A DNA stretch of 64,000 nt from CAIWHR01 sp963708855 (GCA_963708855.1 CAVPUM010000002.1:1-64000), one strand, 5' to 3'. Positions 37,288 through 46,409 are shown, counted from the stretch's first letter. Made by a program: numbers and translations. Notes: a model not told the origin generated them from the letters alone.

Positions 37288-38847
37288 TCACGCGAACGTG
37301 ACGAGCGACCGGCCCGTCATCTCGGACGGCTTCGGCAAACCCAGCATCGCGAGCAGCGTCGGCGCAATGTCCTGCAGCGAGCCGCCGCTCGCCATGCCGG
37401 CCGGGCGTCCGACGTACACGCAAGGTACGGGGCAGAGCGTGTGCGCGGTGTGCGGCTGGCCCGTGAGCTCGTCGTGCATCTTTTCGGCATTGCCGTGATC
37501 GGCGGTGATGAGCACCTCGCCGCCGGCGGCGCGCGCCGCCGCCACGACGCGGCCGAGGCAGGCGTCCAGCGTCTGGACGGCCCGGATGGCCGCCTCGAGG
37601 TCGCCGGTGTGGCCGACCATGTCGCCGTTGGCGTAGTTGCAGACGATCGCGTCGTACTTCGCGGATCCGATCGCGGCCACCAGCCGGTCCGTGACCTCGC
37701 AGGCGCTCATCTCCGGCTTGAGATCGTAGGTGGCGACTTTCGGCGACGGGACGAGCATCCGGTCCTCGCCGGGATACGGGGTCTCGACGCCGCCGCTGAA
37801 GAAGTAGGTGACGTGCGCGTACTTCTCGGTCTCGGCGATGCGCAGCTGGGTGAGACCGAGCGAAGCGACATAGGCACCGAAGCCGTTCGCCACGGATTGC
37901 GGGAGGAACGCGACGGGCAGGTCCCGGAACTCGTCGCCGTAGCTCGTGAGGCATACGAACGCCGCCAGCTTCGGCACACGGCGCCTGGAAAACCCGGCGA
38001 ACGACGCGTCGGTCAGCGCGCGCGTGAGCTGCCGGGCGCGGTCCGCGCGAAAGTTCATGAACACGACGACGTCGCCGTCTTCGATCCTGGTGCTCGCGGC
38101 CCCGGGCTCGACGATCGCCGTCGCATGCACGAATTCGTCGGTCTCGCCGCGCGCATAGGCGGCGGCGAGGCCGGCGCCGGCGGACTCGAACGAATGCGGC
38201 GCGCGGCCGTCGACGAGCAGGTCGTAGGCTTCCGCGAGCCGCTCCCAGCGCCGGTCGCGGTCCATTGCGTAGTAGCGGCCGACGATCGACGCGATGCGCG
38301 CGTCGGGGTACCGCGCGCAGACCTCCTGCAGGGAGGCGAGCGACGGGCCGGCGCTTTGCGGAGGCGTGTCGCGGCCGTCCAGGAACGCGTGCACGCGGAT
38401 GCGCGGCGCGCCGCCCGCCGCGGCCAATTCGACCATCGCTGCGATCTGCCGCTCGTGGCTGTGGACGCCGCCCGGCGAAACGAGGCCGAATACGTGCAAG
38501 GTCGCGCCGTTGGCGCGGGTCGTCGCGACGGCACCCGCCAGCGCCGGATTGCGCGCGAATTCGCCCGTCTCGATCGCGCGATCGATCCGCGTGTAATCCT
38601 GGTAGACGACGCGACCGGCGCCGATGTTGAGGTGGCCGACTTCCGAATTGCCCATCTGTCCCTGCGGCAGGCCCACGGCGAACTCGGATGCGTCTATCGA
38701 CGTGTGCGGGCACGACGCGATGAGCCGGTCCCAGTTCGGCTTAACCGCCTGCGCGATCGCGTTGTCCGGCGTCGGTTCGCGGCAACCGAAACCGTCGAGA
38801 ATGACGAGGACCACGGGACGCACGGCGGGGCGTTGGGATGGGGGCAT
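37288..38847 (-). CDS. gpmI: 2,3-bisphosphoglycerate-independent phosphoglycerate mutase
   Basis: This 519-residue manganese enzyme interconverts 3- and 2-phosphoglycerate. Metal and phospho-Ser segments are VVLVILDGFG near the N-terminus, QMGNSEVGHLNIGAGR with the catalytic Ser, VFMNFRADRARQL, and the C-terminal ITADHGNAEKM and QPHTAHTLCPVP. ATG 38847 was chosen over 38877 because the extra ten residues are unconserved. It is divergent from the rhodanese gene, the usual betaproteobacterial arrangement; the EnvC-type gene often seen before ctpA is absent. Confidence 0.93.
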   Translation of the reverse strand: MPPSQRPAVRPVVLVILDGFGCREPTPDNAIAQAVKPNWDRLIASCPHTSIDASEFAVGLPQGQMGNSEVGHLNIGAGRVVYQDYTRIDRAIETGEFARNPALAGAVATTRANGATLHVFGLVSPGGVHSHERQIAAMVELAAAGGAPRIRVHAFLDGRDTPPQSAGPSLASLQEVCARYPDARIASIVGRYYAMDRDRRWERLAEAYDLLVDGRAPHSFESAGAGLAAAYARGETDEFVHATAIVEPGAASTRIEDGDVVVFMNFRADRARQLTRALTDASFAGFSRRRVPKLAAFVCLTSYGDEFRDLPVAFLPQSVANGFGAYVASLGLTQLRIAETEKYAHVTYFFSGGVETPYPGEDRMLVPSPKVATYDLKPEMSACEVTDRLVAAIGSAKYDAIVCNYANGDMVGHTGDLEAAIRAVQTLDACLGRVVAAARAAGGEVLITADHGNAEKMHDELTGQPHTAHTLCPVPCVYVGRPAGMASGGSLQDIAPTLLAMLGLPKPSEMTGRSLVTFA

Positions 38848-38938
38848 CGGATCAGGGCGGGAGCGAGGCCGCGGCACATGCGGCGGGACGGGTACGCTAT
38901 CATTTTACCTTCGTCGCCTCGCGGACCCCCCGATTCTC

Positions 38939-39349
38939 ATGTCCTTCCTGCAGAACAACTGGATGCTGCTGCTCGTGCTCGTCATGTCCGGAGCGATGCT
39001 CGTCTGGCCGCTCGTGCAGCGCCGCATGTCCCCGGCAAAGGACGTCGGCAATCTCGAGGCGACGCGCCTCATCAATTCGGCGAATGCGGTGCTGGTCGAC
39101 GTGCGGGAGACCAAGGAATTCGAAGGCGGGCGGCTGCCAAAGGCCGTCCACATCCCGCTGTCGCAGCTCGACAGCCGCGGCAGCGAGCTTGCGCGCTATG
39201 CCGGACGGCCCGTCGTCGCCTACTGCATGACCGGCAATCGCAGCCGGATGGCGGGCCGTGCCCTGGCGCGCCTCGGCTTCACGGACGTCTACAACCTGCA
39301 GGGCGGCTATCGGGCCTGGAAGGACGCCGGGCTGCCGGTCGAGAAATGA
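38939..39349 (+). CDS. rhodanese-domain protein with N-terminal membrane anchor
   Basis: This 136-residue protein has one transmembrane segment (WMLLLVLVMSGAMLVWPLV, about 8-26) followed by a single rhodanese domain. The active-site Cys is in VAYCMTGNRSRMAG, so sulfurtransferase activity is possible. It heads the rhodanese-grxC-secB block. Its stop overlaps the grxC start (ATGA, 39346). Confidence 0.9.
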   Translation: MSFLQNNWMLLLVLVMSGAMLVWPLVQRRMSPAKDVGNLEATRLINSANAVLVDVRETKEFEGGRLPKAVHIPLSQLDSRGSELARYAGRPVVAYCMTGNRSRMAGRALARLGFTDVYNLQGGYRAWKDAGLPVEK

Positions 39350-39618
39350 CCGTGCCGACGATAACGATGTACTCGACGGCGTTCTGTCCGTTCTGCATCC
39401 AGGCCGAGCGCTATCTCAAGACGAAGGGCGTCGAGGCGATCGAATTCATCCGCGTGGATCTCGATCCGGCGCTGCGGCGGACGATGATGGAACGCACCGG
39501 CCGGCGCACGGTGCCGCAGATCTACGTCGGCGCCTTCCACGTCGGCGGCTACGAGGACCTGGTCGAACTGGACCGGGCCGGCCGACTCGGGCCGCTGCTC
39601 GCCGGCGCAACGGAATAG
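39346..39618 (+). CDS. grxC: glutaredoxin 3
   Basis: This 90-residue dithiol glutaredoxin has the active site CPFC (FCPFCIQAE, about residues 12-20), the cis-Pro TVPQIYV and the glutathione-binding VGGYEDL. It reduces protein and low-molecular-weight disulfides using glutathione. The start overlaps the rhodanese stop, and secB follows after 80 bases. Confidence 0.93.
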   Translation: MTVPTITMYSTAFCPFCIQAERYLKTKGVEAIEFIRVDLDPALRRTMMERTGRRTVPQIYVGAFHVGGYEDLVELDRAGRLGPLLAGATE

Positions 39619-39698
39619 TGAATCCCGTTCGTCTCCCCGGCCGGCGACGATTGCCGGTAGGGTAAAATCGCTCGTTTGACCTTTCCAAGGAACTCATC

Positions 39699-40172
39699 AT
39701 GGCCGACCCCCAGCAACCCGGCGACGGCGCCCAGGGCGCAGTGTTCACCATCGACAAGATCTATCTCAAGGACCTTTCGCTCGAGAACCCCGGCGCGCCG
39801 CAATCGTTCCTGACCCAGGAGCAGCCACAGGTCGAAGTGGGCCTGCGCACGCGCGGCGAGCAGGTCCAGCCGGACGTCTACGAGTGCGTGCTGACGGTGA
39901 CGTTGACGGCGAAGGTGGGCGACAAGACGCTGTTCCTGGTCGAGGCCTCGCAGGCCGGGCTCTTCACGATCCGCGGCGTTCCGGCCGAGCACCTGCAGCC
40001 CGTGATCGCGATCCAATGCCCGACGGTCCTCTTCCCGTATATTCGCGAAACGCTGGCCGACGCCGTGACCCGCGCGGGCTTTCCGCCGATTCATCTCGCG
40101 CCGATCAACTTCGAGTCGCTCTACCAGCAGCAGCTGGCCCAGGCGCAGCAGCCGGCGGCCGCCGTCAACTGA
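39699..40172 (+). CDS. secB: protein-export chaperone SecB
   Basis: This 157-residue tetrameric cytosolic chaperone keeps preproteins unfolded and hands them to SecA. Family text includes FTIDKIYLKDLSLENP, QPDVYECVLTVTLTAK, FLVEASQAGLFTI and FPYIRETLADAVTRAGFPP, ending in an Ala/Gln-rich tail. It follows grxC. A TAAAAT box at 39663-39668 upstream might be a -10 element of its own. A UUCG-hairpin repeat begins about ten bases after its stop. Confidence 0.95.
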   Translation: MADPQQPGDGAQGAVFTIDKIYLKDLSLENPGAPQSFLTQEQPQVEVGLRTRGEQVQPDVYECVLTVTLTAKVGDKTLFLVEASQAGLFTIRGVPAEHLQPVIAIQCPTVLFPYIRETLADAVTRAGFPPIHLAPINFESLYQQQLAQAQQPAAAVN

Positions 40173-40173
40173 G

Positions 40174-40752
40174 TTGAACGTGCCACCACGCTCGCTGTGT
40201 GCGGCAAGGCCGCATCCCGCTGCGTGGGACCAGCCTTCGGCTGTCCTGCGGCCTTCGGCCTGGTGTTCGCCGCGCCGCGCGAGGGAGCACGCTGCCCTTG
40301 GGGCGGCCGCCGTCGTCTTCGCGGTGACCGTCGCGCTTCCCGCATCGGCAGCGGATTACCGTTCCACCGGCGAGGCGGCGACGCTCCTCTACGATGCTCC
40401 GTCGACCAAGGCCAGGCCGCTCTTCGTGCTTGGCCGCGATGTGCCGCTCGAGGTGATCGTCCCCGTCGAGGGCTGGATCAAGGTGCGCGATGCCGGGGGC
40501 ACGATCGGCTGGGTGGAAAAGCGCGCGCTGGCCGAGAGGCGCACGCTCGTCGTTCGGGTCCCGCTGGCGGAAGTGCGGGCCCATCCGGACGACGCCGCGC
40601 CGCTCGTCTTCCGCGCCGAGCAGAACGTCCTGCTGGAACTGGCCGAGCAAGCCGCCGGCGCGAGCACGACGGCGACACCTGGTTGGGTGGGCGTGAGGCA
40701 TCGCGACGGCCAGACGGGGTACGTACGCATTGCGCAGGTGTTCGGGCTTTGA
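40174..40752 (+). CDS. secreted SH3-domain protein, N-terminus confused by a repeat
   Basis: The recognisable part is a signal peptide (GAAAVVFAVTVALPASA, then ADYRS) followed by two bacterial SH3-like units (LLYDAPSTKARPLFVLG; VEGWIKVRDAGGTIGWVEK; GYVRIAQVFGL). Such proteins bind the cell wall or act as periplasmic SH3 modules. The frame is open back to TTG 40174, but codons before about 40290 are encoded by the hairpin repeat and look unrelated to any signal sequence. No ATG or GTG fits directly before the signal peptide, so the true start may have been lost or lie in the repeat. Confidence 0.7.
   Translation: MNVPPRSLCAARPHPAAWDQPSAVLRPSAWCSPRRAREHAALGAAAVVFAVTVALPASAADYRSTGEAATLLYDAPSTKARPLFVLGRDVPLEVIVPVEGWIKVRDAGGTIGWVEKRALAERRTLVVRVPLAEVRAHPDDAAPLVFRAEQNVLLELAEQAAGASTTATPGWVGVRHRDGQTGYVRIAQVFGL
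40182..40308. repeat. UUCG-hairpin repeat element, copy B
   Basis: This matches copy A (22226-22366) over about 85 nearly identical bases, then more loosely. Stems are kept although loops differ: TGCGG-CAAGG-CCGCA replaces TGCGG-CTTCG-CCGCA, and TCCCGC pairs with GTGGGA by one wobble. Maintenance of pairing suggests the RNA or single-strand structure matters. It runs from just after secB into the reading frame of the SH3 protein. Confidence 0.85.
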
Positions 40753-40863
40753 CAAGCAGGGTCCGGCTCGAAGCGCCTTGCCCTCTGCGGTGCGCAGACA
40801 ATCGGACTGAATTCGTGTCCGTCCCTGCCTTTCCCTCGAGGGGAAGACGGTCGGCCGAAGGCC

Positions 40864-41892
40864 GTGGCTGACCTGGATTCTCCTTCGATCGCGGTCATCG
40901 GCGCCGGGGCCTGGGGGACCGCGCTTGCATTGCATCTTTCCCGCCGGGCCGACCTTGCGGTCACGCTCTGGGCGCGTGACCGCGAGCAGGCCCGTTCGAT
41001 CGCAGTCCGGCGCGTCAACGAAAAGTATCTGCCCGGCTTCGCCTTGCCGGACGCGCTCGCCGTCGGGGCCGAGGTCGCGACGGTCGTGAATGCGAGTCTG
41101 CTCGTCGTCGCGACACCGGTCGCGGCACTCCCAGCCGTGGCCCGGGAACTGGCGTCGGCCGGTGCCCGCGCGCCTCTGGTATGGCTTTCGAAGGGCTTCC
41201 TCGCGGTTCCCGTAACCGCGGCGCATCCGGCAGGCGTGGCGCTCCCGCACCAGGTCCTGGCGTCGCTGTGGAGTGCGCCCATAGGTGCCGTCTCGGGGCC
41301 GAGTTTTGCCGAGGAAGTCGCGCGCGGACTGCCGACGGCCGTCGCGGTCGCTGCGACGGATGCCGCTGTCGCGTCACACGTCGCCTCGCTGCTGCGCGCG
41401 GAAACGCTGCGCGCCTACGAAAGCGACGACATCGCCGGAGTCGAGGTCGGCGGCGCCGTGAAGAACGTGCTGGCGATTGCCGCCGGCGCCAGCGACGGCC
41501 TGGGCTTCGGCCACAACGCGCGCGCCGCACTGATCACGCGCGGCCTCGCCGAGACGGGGCGCCTTTCCGCGGCGCTCGGCGGCCGGCGCGAAACGCTGAT
41601 GGGCCTGGCCGGCCTGGGCGATCTTGTGCTCACTTGCACCGGCGACCTGTCGCGCAACCGCCGCGTGGGTCTGGCGCTCGCCGCGGGGAAATCGTTGCCC
41701 GGGATTCTCGCCGACCTGGGCCATGTCGCCGAGGGCGTGCCCGCCGCGGCGGCGGTGCGCGCGCTCGCACGCCACCACGGCGTGGAGATGCCGATCTGCG
41801 ACGCGGTCCATGATGTGCTCTACGAGGGCCTCGCCCCGCGGGATGCCGTCCTGCAACTGCTCAAACGCGAGCCGCGTTCGGAGAAGCATTAG
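40864..41892 (+). CDS. gpsA: NAD(P)-dependent glycerol-3-phosphate dehydrogenase
   Basis: This 342-residue enzyme reduces dihydroxyacetone phosphate to sn-glycerol 3-phosphate for phospholipid synthesis. It shows the dinucleotide fold IAVIGAGAWGTALALHL, the substrate motifs GPSFAEEVARGLPTA and EVGGAVKNVLAIAAG with the catalytic Lys, and GLAGLGDLVLTCTGDLSRNR. The start is GTG 40864. It keeps the usual secB-gpsA-trmL order, with the SH3 gene and repeat inserted between. Confidence 0.94.
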   Translation: MADLDSPSIAVIGAGAWGTALALHLSRRADLAVTLWARDREQARSIAVRRVNEKYLPGFALPDALAVGAEVATVVNASLLVVATPVAALPAVARELASAGARAPLVWLSKGFLAVPVTAAHPAGVALPHQVLASLWSAPIGAVSGPSFAEEVARGLPTAVAVAATDAAVASHVASLLRAETLRAYESDDIAGVEVGGAVKNVLAIAAGASDGLGFGHNARAALITRGLAETGRLSAALGGRRETLMGLAGLGDLVLTCTGDLSRNRRVGLALAAGKSLPGILADLGHVAEGVPAAAAVRALARHHGVEMPICDAVHDVLYEGLAPRDAVLQLLKREPRSEKH

Positions 41893-41945
41893 TCCTCGTA
41901 CCGGCGGGGGCGGGCCACCACCGTCCGGCCGGGGCATCGCGGCCG

Positions 41946-42443
41946 TCAGACGGCGCCGCGGAAACCGGCCTGCCGCCAGGCCTCGTAGACCGCGACCGCC
42001 ACGGCATTCGAGAGATTGAGGCTGCGCACGCCCGGCCGCATGGGAATCCTGAGCCTTGCGTCGGGCGCGAACCGCGCGCGGATGTCGTCCGGCAGCCCCG
42101 ACGACTCGCGTCCGAACACGAGGACATCTCCGGCGGCAAAGCGCGCGTCGTACAACGTCGACGGGCCATCGGTCGTGAACGCGAACCAGCGGCGCGTGCC
42201 TTCGCGGTCGAGCGCGTTGCGGCAGGCGTCGAAATCACGGTGCACGCGGACGCTCGCGTATTCGTGATAGTCGAGCCCGGCACGCTTCAATTCGCGATCG
42301 TCCATCCGAAAGCCGAGCGGCTCGACGAGGTGCAGGGTCGTCGCGGTGTTGGCTGTGAGGCGAATCACGTTGCCGGTGTTGGGCGGGATCTCGGGGTGCA
42401 CGAGGACGACGGCGAAACCGGGCGCGGAGGTTGCGGCAGGCAT
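41946..42443 (-). CDS. trmL: tRNA (cytidine(34)-2'-O)-methyltransferase
   Basis: This 165-residue SPOUT methyltransferase modifies the wobble base of tRNA-Leu isoacceptors. The trefoil-knot motifs are seen: HPEIPPNTGNVIRL at the N-terminus, VFGRESSGLPDD in the middle, and IPMRPGVRSLNLSNAVAVAVYE at the end. ATG 42443 was preferred to an upstream start at 42485. It is convergent to gpsA and overlaps nothing; comF lies upstream on the same strand, 19 bases away. Confidence 0.93.
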   Translation of the reverse strand: MPAATSAPGFAVVLVHPEIPPNTGNVIRLTANTATTLHLVEPLGFRMDDRELKRAGLDYHEYASVRVHRDFDACRNALDREGTRRWFAFTTDGPSTLYDARFAAGDVLVFGRESSGLPDDIRARFAPDARLRIPMRPGVRSLNLSNAVAVAVYEAWRQAGFRGAV

Positions 42444-42462
42444 GGCGGGTCCAGTGTCGTCG

Positions 42463-43215
42463 TCAGGGCGGCAACGTGCGCGCAACGACCCAGCATTCGA
42501 CGCGTTCGGCGCCGGCGGACAACAGCGTGCGCGATGCCTCGGCCAGCGTGGCGCCGGTGGTCATGACGTCGTCGACCAGGGCGATGCGTGCGCCGCGCAG
42601 CGGGGCGCGCACGGCGAACGCGCCGCGGACATTCCGTCGGCGTTCCGCCCAGGGCAGCGCCGTCTGCGGCGGCCCGGTCGTGATCCTCGCCAACGGATCC
42701 GCGAGCGGCAGCCCGGTACCGCGGGCCAGGCGTGCCGCGATCTCGCGCGCCTGGTTGAAGCCCCGGTCGCGCTGGCGCGCCACCGCGAGCGGAAGGGCCA
42801 CGATGCGATCCGGCCGAGTGCGGCCGACCCGGCCCGCGAACGCGTCGCGCACGGCTGCGACGAGCGCAGCGCCGGCCCATTGCGCGAGCGCGATCCGGCC
42901 GCCGTACTTGATGCGCTGGAGCAGTCGATCGACCGGAAACGCATAGGCGAATGCCGCAATGGTGGCGGCGTACGGCGGGGGGGCCGCAAGGCACTTGCTG
43001 CAGGTGGCGTTCCCTGCCGAAGGGAGCGCGCAGACCGGGCACGCCGCGCCCACGCGGGGCAGCGATTCCGCGCAGGCGGCGCACAAGAGGGCGCCATCGG
43101 TGCGTTCGACGCAGAGCTCGCAGCGCTGCGGGAGCAGCAGACGCGAGAGGGCCGCGGCCAGCGATACGCCGCCGACGGTGTCGCAGTCAAATGATTCTGC
43201 GTTCGCATTTGACAA
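42463..43215 (-). CDS. comF: ComF family phosphoribosyltransferase-like protein
   Basis: This 250-residue protein has an N-terminal zinc-ribbon region with four Cys pairs (CELC, CAAC, CPVC, CSKC). The phosphoribosyltransferase domain has the PRPP loop RIALVDDVMTTGATL. ComF-type proteins are linked to DNA uptake and replication restart. A TTG at 43215 was chosen because GGGAGG lies eight bases upstream; a GTG at 43236 is the alternative. It is divergent from bioB. Confidence 0.85.
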   Translation of the reverse strand: MSNANAESFDCDTVGGVSLAAALSRLLLPQRCELCVERTDGALLCAACAESLPRVGAACPVCALPSAGNATCSKCLAAPPPYAATIAAFAYAFPVDRLLQRIKYGGRIALAQWAGAALVAAVRDAFAGRVGRTRPDRIVALPLAVARQRDRGFNQAREIAARLARGTGLPLADPLARITTGPPQTALPWAERRRNVRGAFAVRAPLRGARIALVDDVMTTGATLAEASRTLLSAGAERVECWVVARTLPP

Positions 43216-43435
43216 GAACCGGACCTCCCTCGACACTCGATGCCGATTGTAAGCGCCGTCGGCGAGTGTTCCGCGTGAAGCGCGCGCGTCGGCCGCGCCG
43301 CCGCCGAATTCGCCGTGAAGGTAACCCGAAGGTCGCCGCAATGCCATCTGCCGAACGTACGAGCTCCGTCGCGCCGCCCCAGGGTGCGGATTGCTCCCTC
43401 CCGGAGGGAAGGCGCGCGGCGCCAAGGGAGCCCCG

Positions 43436-44428
43436 ATGAGCGCCGTCCGCCCGGCCCGCCGGCGCAAGCCAAAGCAGCCTCCGTCGCGCTGGACCGTGGA
43501 GCGCATCCTCGAATTGTTCGAGCTCCCGTTTCCCGAACTGTTGTTTCGCGCGCAGGAAGTGCACCGTGCGCATCATGCGGGGAATTCCGTGCAGCTCTCG
43601 ACGCTGATATCGATCAAGACTGGCGGCTGTCCCGAGGACTGCGGTTACTGTCCACAGGCCAAGCGCTACCACACGGGCGTTGCGGAGCAGGCCCTCGTCG
43701 ATCTCGATGCGGTCCTTGCCGCCGCCAGCGCGGCGCGCGCCCAGGGCGCCACACGCTTCTGCATGGGCGCCGCGTGGCGCGGACCGAAGGCGCGCGATCT
43801 TGCGCCGGTGCTCGCGATGGTGCGCGAAGTGAAGGCGCTCGGGCTCGAGACGTGCTGCACGCTCGGCATGCTGAAGGACGGCCAGGCTGGTGAGCTGAAG
43901 GCTGCCGGGCTCGACTATTACAACCACAACCTCGACACGTCGGCCGAGTTCTACGGCGAGGTGATCACGACGCGCGATTACCAGGACCGGCTCGACACGC
44001 TCGACCGCGTCCGCGGCGCGGGCATCAGCGTCTGCTGCGGCGGCATCGTCGGGATGGGCGAGTCCGCGGCGCAGCGTGCAGGGCTGATCGCGCAGCTCGC
44101 GAACCTGGACCCGTATCCGGAGTCGGTCCCGATCAACCAGCTGGTGCAGGTCGAAGGCACGCCGCTCCATGACCGGCTCGGTGGCGCGGCCGCGCTCGAT
44201 CCCTTCGATTTCGTGCGCACGATCGCCGTCGCGCGAATCACGATGCCGAAGGCCATGGTGCGGTTGTCGGCGGGCCGGCGCGAGCTGGGAGACGCCGTGC
44301 AGGCGCTGTGCTTCCTCGCCGGCGCGAACTCGATCTTCTACGGCGACAAGCTGCTGACGACCGGCAATCCCGACGTCGAGGCCGACCGCGCGCTGCTGGC
44401 GAAGCTGGGGCTCACGCCCGCCACGTGA
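43436..44428 (+). CDS. bioB: biotin synthase
   Basis: This 330-residue radical SAM enzyme inserts sulfur into dethiobiotin. The radical SAM cluster motif is CPEDCGYC (about residues 62-69). The second [2Fe-2S] cluster ligands lie in CMGAAW, CCTLGML and GISVCCGGIVGMGES, with the conserved Arg in RLSAGRRE. ATG 43436 has an AAGGGAG site. It heads bioB-bioF-bioH-bioC, in which each gene overlaps the next. Its product is needed for the methylcrotonyl-CoA carboxylase at 7-12 kb. Confidence 0.95.
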   Translation: MSAVRPARRRKPKQPPSRWTVERILELFELPFPELLFRAQEVHRAHHAGNSVQLSTLISIKTGGCPEDCGYCPQAKRYHTGVAEQALVDLDAVLAAASAARAQGATRFCMGAAWRGPKARDLAPVLAMVREVKALGLETCCTLGMLKDGQAGELKAAGLDYYNHNLDTSAEFYGEVITTRDYQDRLDTLDRVRGAGISVCCGGIVGMGESAAQRAGLIAQLANLDPYPESVPINQLVQVEGTPLHDRLGGAAALDPFDFVRTIAVARITMPKAMVRLSAGRRELGDAVQALCFLAGANSIFYGDKLLTTGNPDVEADRALLAKLGLTPAT

Positions 44429-45630
44429 CCTCAGCATTGATCGCCGATCTCGAGCGCGGCCTCGCGGCGCGACAGGCCGCGGGGCTGCAGCGGATCCGGC
44501 GCACGCTTGCCTCGCCCCAGGGGGCGCGCGTCGTCGTCGACGGACGCGAGCTCGTCTCCTTCGCGAGCAACGACTATCTCGGCCTCGCCAATCACCCGGA
44601 TGTCGTCGCGGCCGCGCGCGACGGCGCAGTGCGCTGGGGAGCCGGCGCCGGCGCGTCGCACCTCATCTGCGGCCACACTGCGCCGCACGCGGCTCTCGAA
44701 ACCGAGCTTGCCGCATTCGCGCGGCCATGCGCGGGGGCGCGGGCGCTGACCTTCTCGTCCGGGTATCTCGCCAATCTCGCGATCCTGACCGCGCTCGCCG
44801 GGCGCGGGGACGCGATCTTCGCGGACCGGCTCAATCATGCCTGCCTCAACGACGGCGCGCTCCTGTCGCGCGCAGAGTTCGTCCGCTACCCGCATGCGGA
44901 CGTGGCCGCGCTCGCCCGTGGTCTTGCGACGTCCCGCGCGAAACGGAAGCTGATCGCCACCGACGCCGTGTTCAGCATGGACGGCGATCTGGCGCCGTTG
45001 CCGGCCCTGTGCGCGCTCGCGGAGGATTTCGACGCGTGGCTCGTCGTCGACGACGCGCACGGCTTCGGCGTGCTTGGCGCGGGGGCGAACGCGGGCCGCG
45101 GCACGCTCGCGCACTTCGGGCTTGCCTCCGAACGAATCGTGTACATGGGCACGCTCGGCAAGGCGGCCGGGGTCGCGGGCGCCTTCGTCGCCGCGCACCC
45201 GGCGGTGATCGAAACGCTGGTGCAGATCGCGCGGCCCTACATCTTCACGACGGCGGGGCCGCCGCTTGCCGCCGAAGCTCTGCGCGCCAGCCTGCGAATC
45301 CTGCGCGACGATACCGCACGGCGCGCGCATCTCTTTGCCCTTATCGCCCGTTTCCGATCGCGCCTCTCCGGCGGGCCCTGGACGCTGCTGGACTCGTCGA
45401 CGCCGATCCAGCCGCTCATGGTCGGCGGCAACGCGGCGGCGGTCGAGCTCGCCGATGCGCTGTGGCGCCGCGGCTTCTGGGTGCCAGCGATCCGGCCGCC
45501 GACCGTGCCGAAAGGAACGGCGCGGCTTCGCATCACGCTCACCGCGTCGCACACGCGGAGTGACGTCGATGCGCTTGCCGATGCGCTGGCCGATCTCGCG
45601 CCTGCAGTTGGTTCAAGCCGAGCGCGATGA
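44425..45630 (+). CDS. bioF: 8-amino-7-oxononanoate synthase
   Basis: This 401-residue PLP enzyme condenses pimeloyl-ACP with alanine. Key segments are SFASNDYLGLANHP, SHLICGHTAPHAALE, VVDDAHGFGVLG with the cofactor-binding Asp/His, and MGTLGKAAGVAGAF with the Schiff-base Lys. The start is GTG 44425, which overlaps the bioB stop (GTGA). The stop overlaps the bioH start (ATGA, 45627). Confidence 0.94.
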   Translation: MTSALIADLERGLAARQAAGLQRIRRTLASPQGARVVVDGRELVSFASNDYLGLANHPDVVAAARDGAVRWGAGAGASHLICGHTAPHAALETELAAFARPCAGARALTFSSGYLANLAILTALAGRGDAIFADRLNHACLNDGALLSRAEFVRYPHADVAALARGLATSRAKRKLIATDAVFSMDGDLAPLPALCALAEDFDAWLVVDDAHGFGVLGAGANAGRGTLAHFGLASERIVYMGTLGKAAGVAGAFVAAHPAVIETLVQIARPYIFTTAGPPLAAEALRASLRILRDDTARRAHLFALIARFRSRLSGGPWTLLDSSTPIQPLMVGGNAAAVELADALWRRGFWVPAIRPPTVPKGTARLRITLTASHTRSDVDALADALADLAPAVGSSRAR

Positions 45631-46409
45631 GTGGATCGCTGCACGTGGACACGGTCGGGCACGGTTCACCGCTCGTGCTGCTCCATGGATGGGCGATGCA
45701 CTCGGACATGTGGGGGCCGCTGTTGCCGCGGCTCGCGCAACGCTTTCGCGTGCACGCCGTCGATCTGCCGGGGCACGGCCACAGCGCGCCACCGCGCGAG
45801 TTCACGCTGGACGGCGTCGTCGCGGCGCTCGCTTCCCGCCTTGTCGCCGACACGCGCCCGCTCACGGTGCTCGGCTGGTCGCTGGGCGGTCTCGTCGCCA
45901 TGCGCTGGGCGCAGCTGGAGCCGGCTCGGATCGGCCGCCTCGTTCTCGTCGCGACGTCGCCGCGTTTCGTCGCCGGCGACGATTGGCCGCACGCGATGTC
46001 GCATGAGACGCTGGCACGCTTCGGCGACGAGTTGCACGTCGCTTGGAAACTCACGCTCCAGCGCTTCCTGGCGCTGCAGATGCAGGGGAGCGAACATGGT
46101 CGCGCCACGCTGGCGGCGCTGAAGAGCGGGATCTTCGCGCGCGGCGAGCCGTCGCCGAAGGCGCTATTCGGTGCGCTCGCGCTGATCCGCAGCGCGGATA
46201 TGCGCGGCGAGGTCGGCGACATCGCGCAGCCGGCGCTGGTCGTTTCGGGCGCTCGCGACACGCTTGCGCCGCCCGAGGCCGGCCGGTGGCTCGCCGACCA
46301 TCTGCCGGATGCGCGCTTCGCGCCGATCGCCGGCGCGGCACATGTGCCGTTTCTTTCGCATGCCGAAGCCTTCGGCGCGGCGCTCGACCCGTTTCTCGAT
46401 GGCTGCTGA
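45627..46409 (+). CDS. bioH: pimeloyl-[ACP] methyl ester carboxylesterase
   Basis: This 260-residue alpha/beta hydrolase removes the methyl group from pimeloyl-ACP methyl ester, ending the disguised fatty acid route. It shows LLHGWAMHSDMWGP with the oxyanion hole, the nucleophile elbow GWSLGGLVAMRW, the Asp segment VVSGARDTLAPPE, and the His in AAHVPFLSHAE. It overlaps bioF by four bases and bioC by 11 bases, consistent with tight coupling. Confidence 0.93.
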   Translation: MSGSLHVDTVGHGSPLVLLHGWAMHSDMWGPLLPRLAQRFRVHAVDLPGHGHSAPPREFTLDGVVAALASRLVADTRPLTVLGWSLGGLVAMRWAQLEPARIGRLVLVATSPRFVAGDDWPHAMSHETLARFGDELHVAWKLTLQRFLALQMQGSEHGRATLAALKSGIFARGEPSPKALFGALALIRSADMRGEVGDIAQPALVVSGARDTLAPPEAGRWLADHLPDARFAPIAGAAHVPFLSHAEAFGAALDPFLDGC

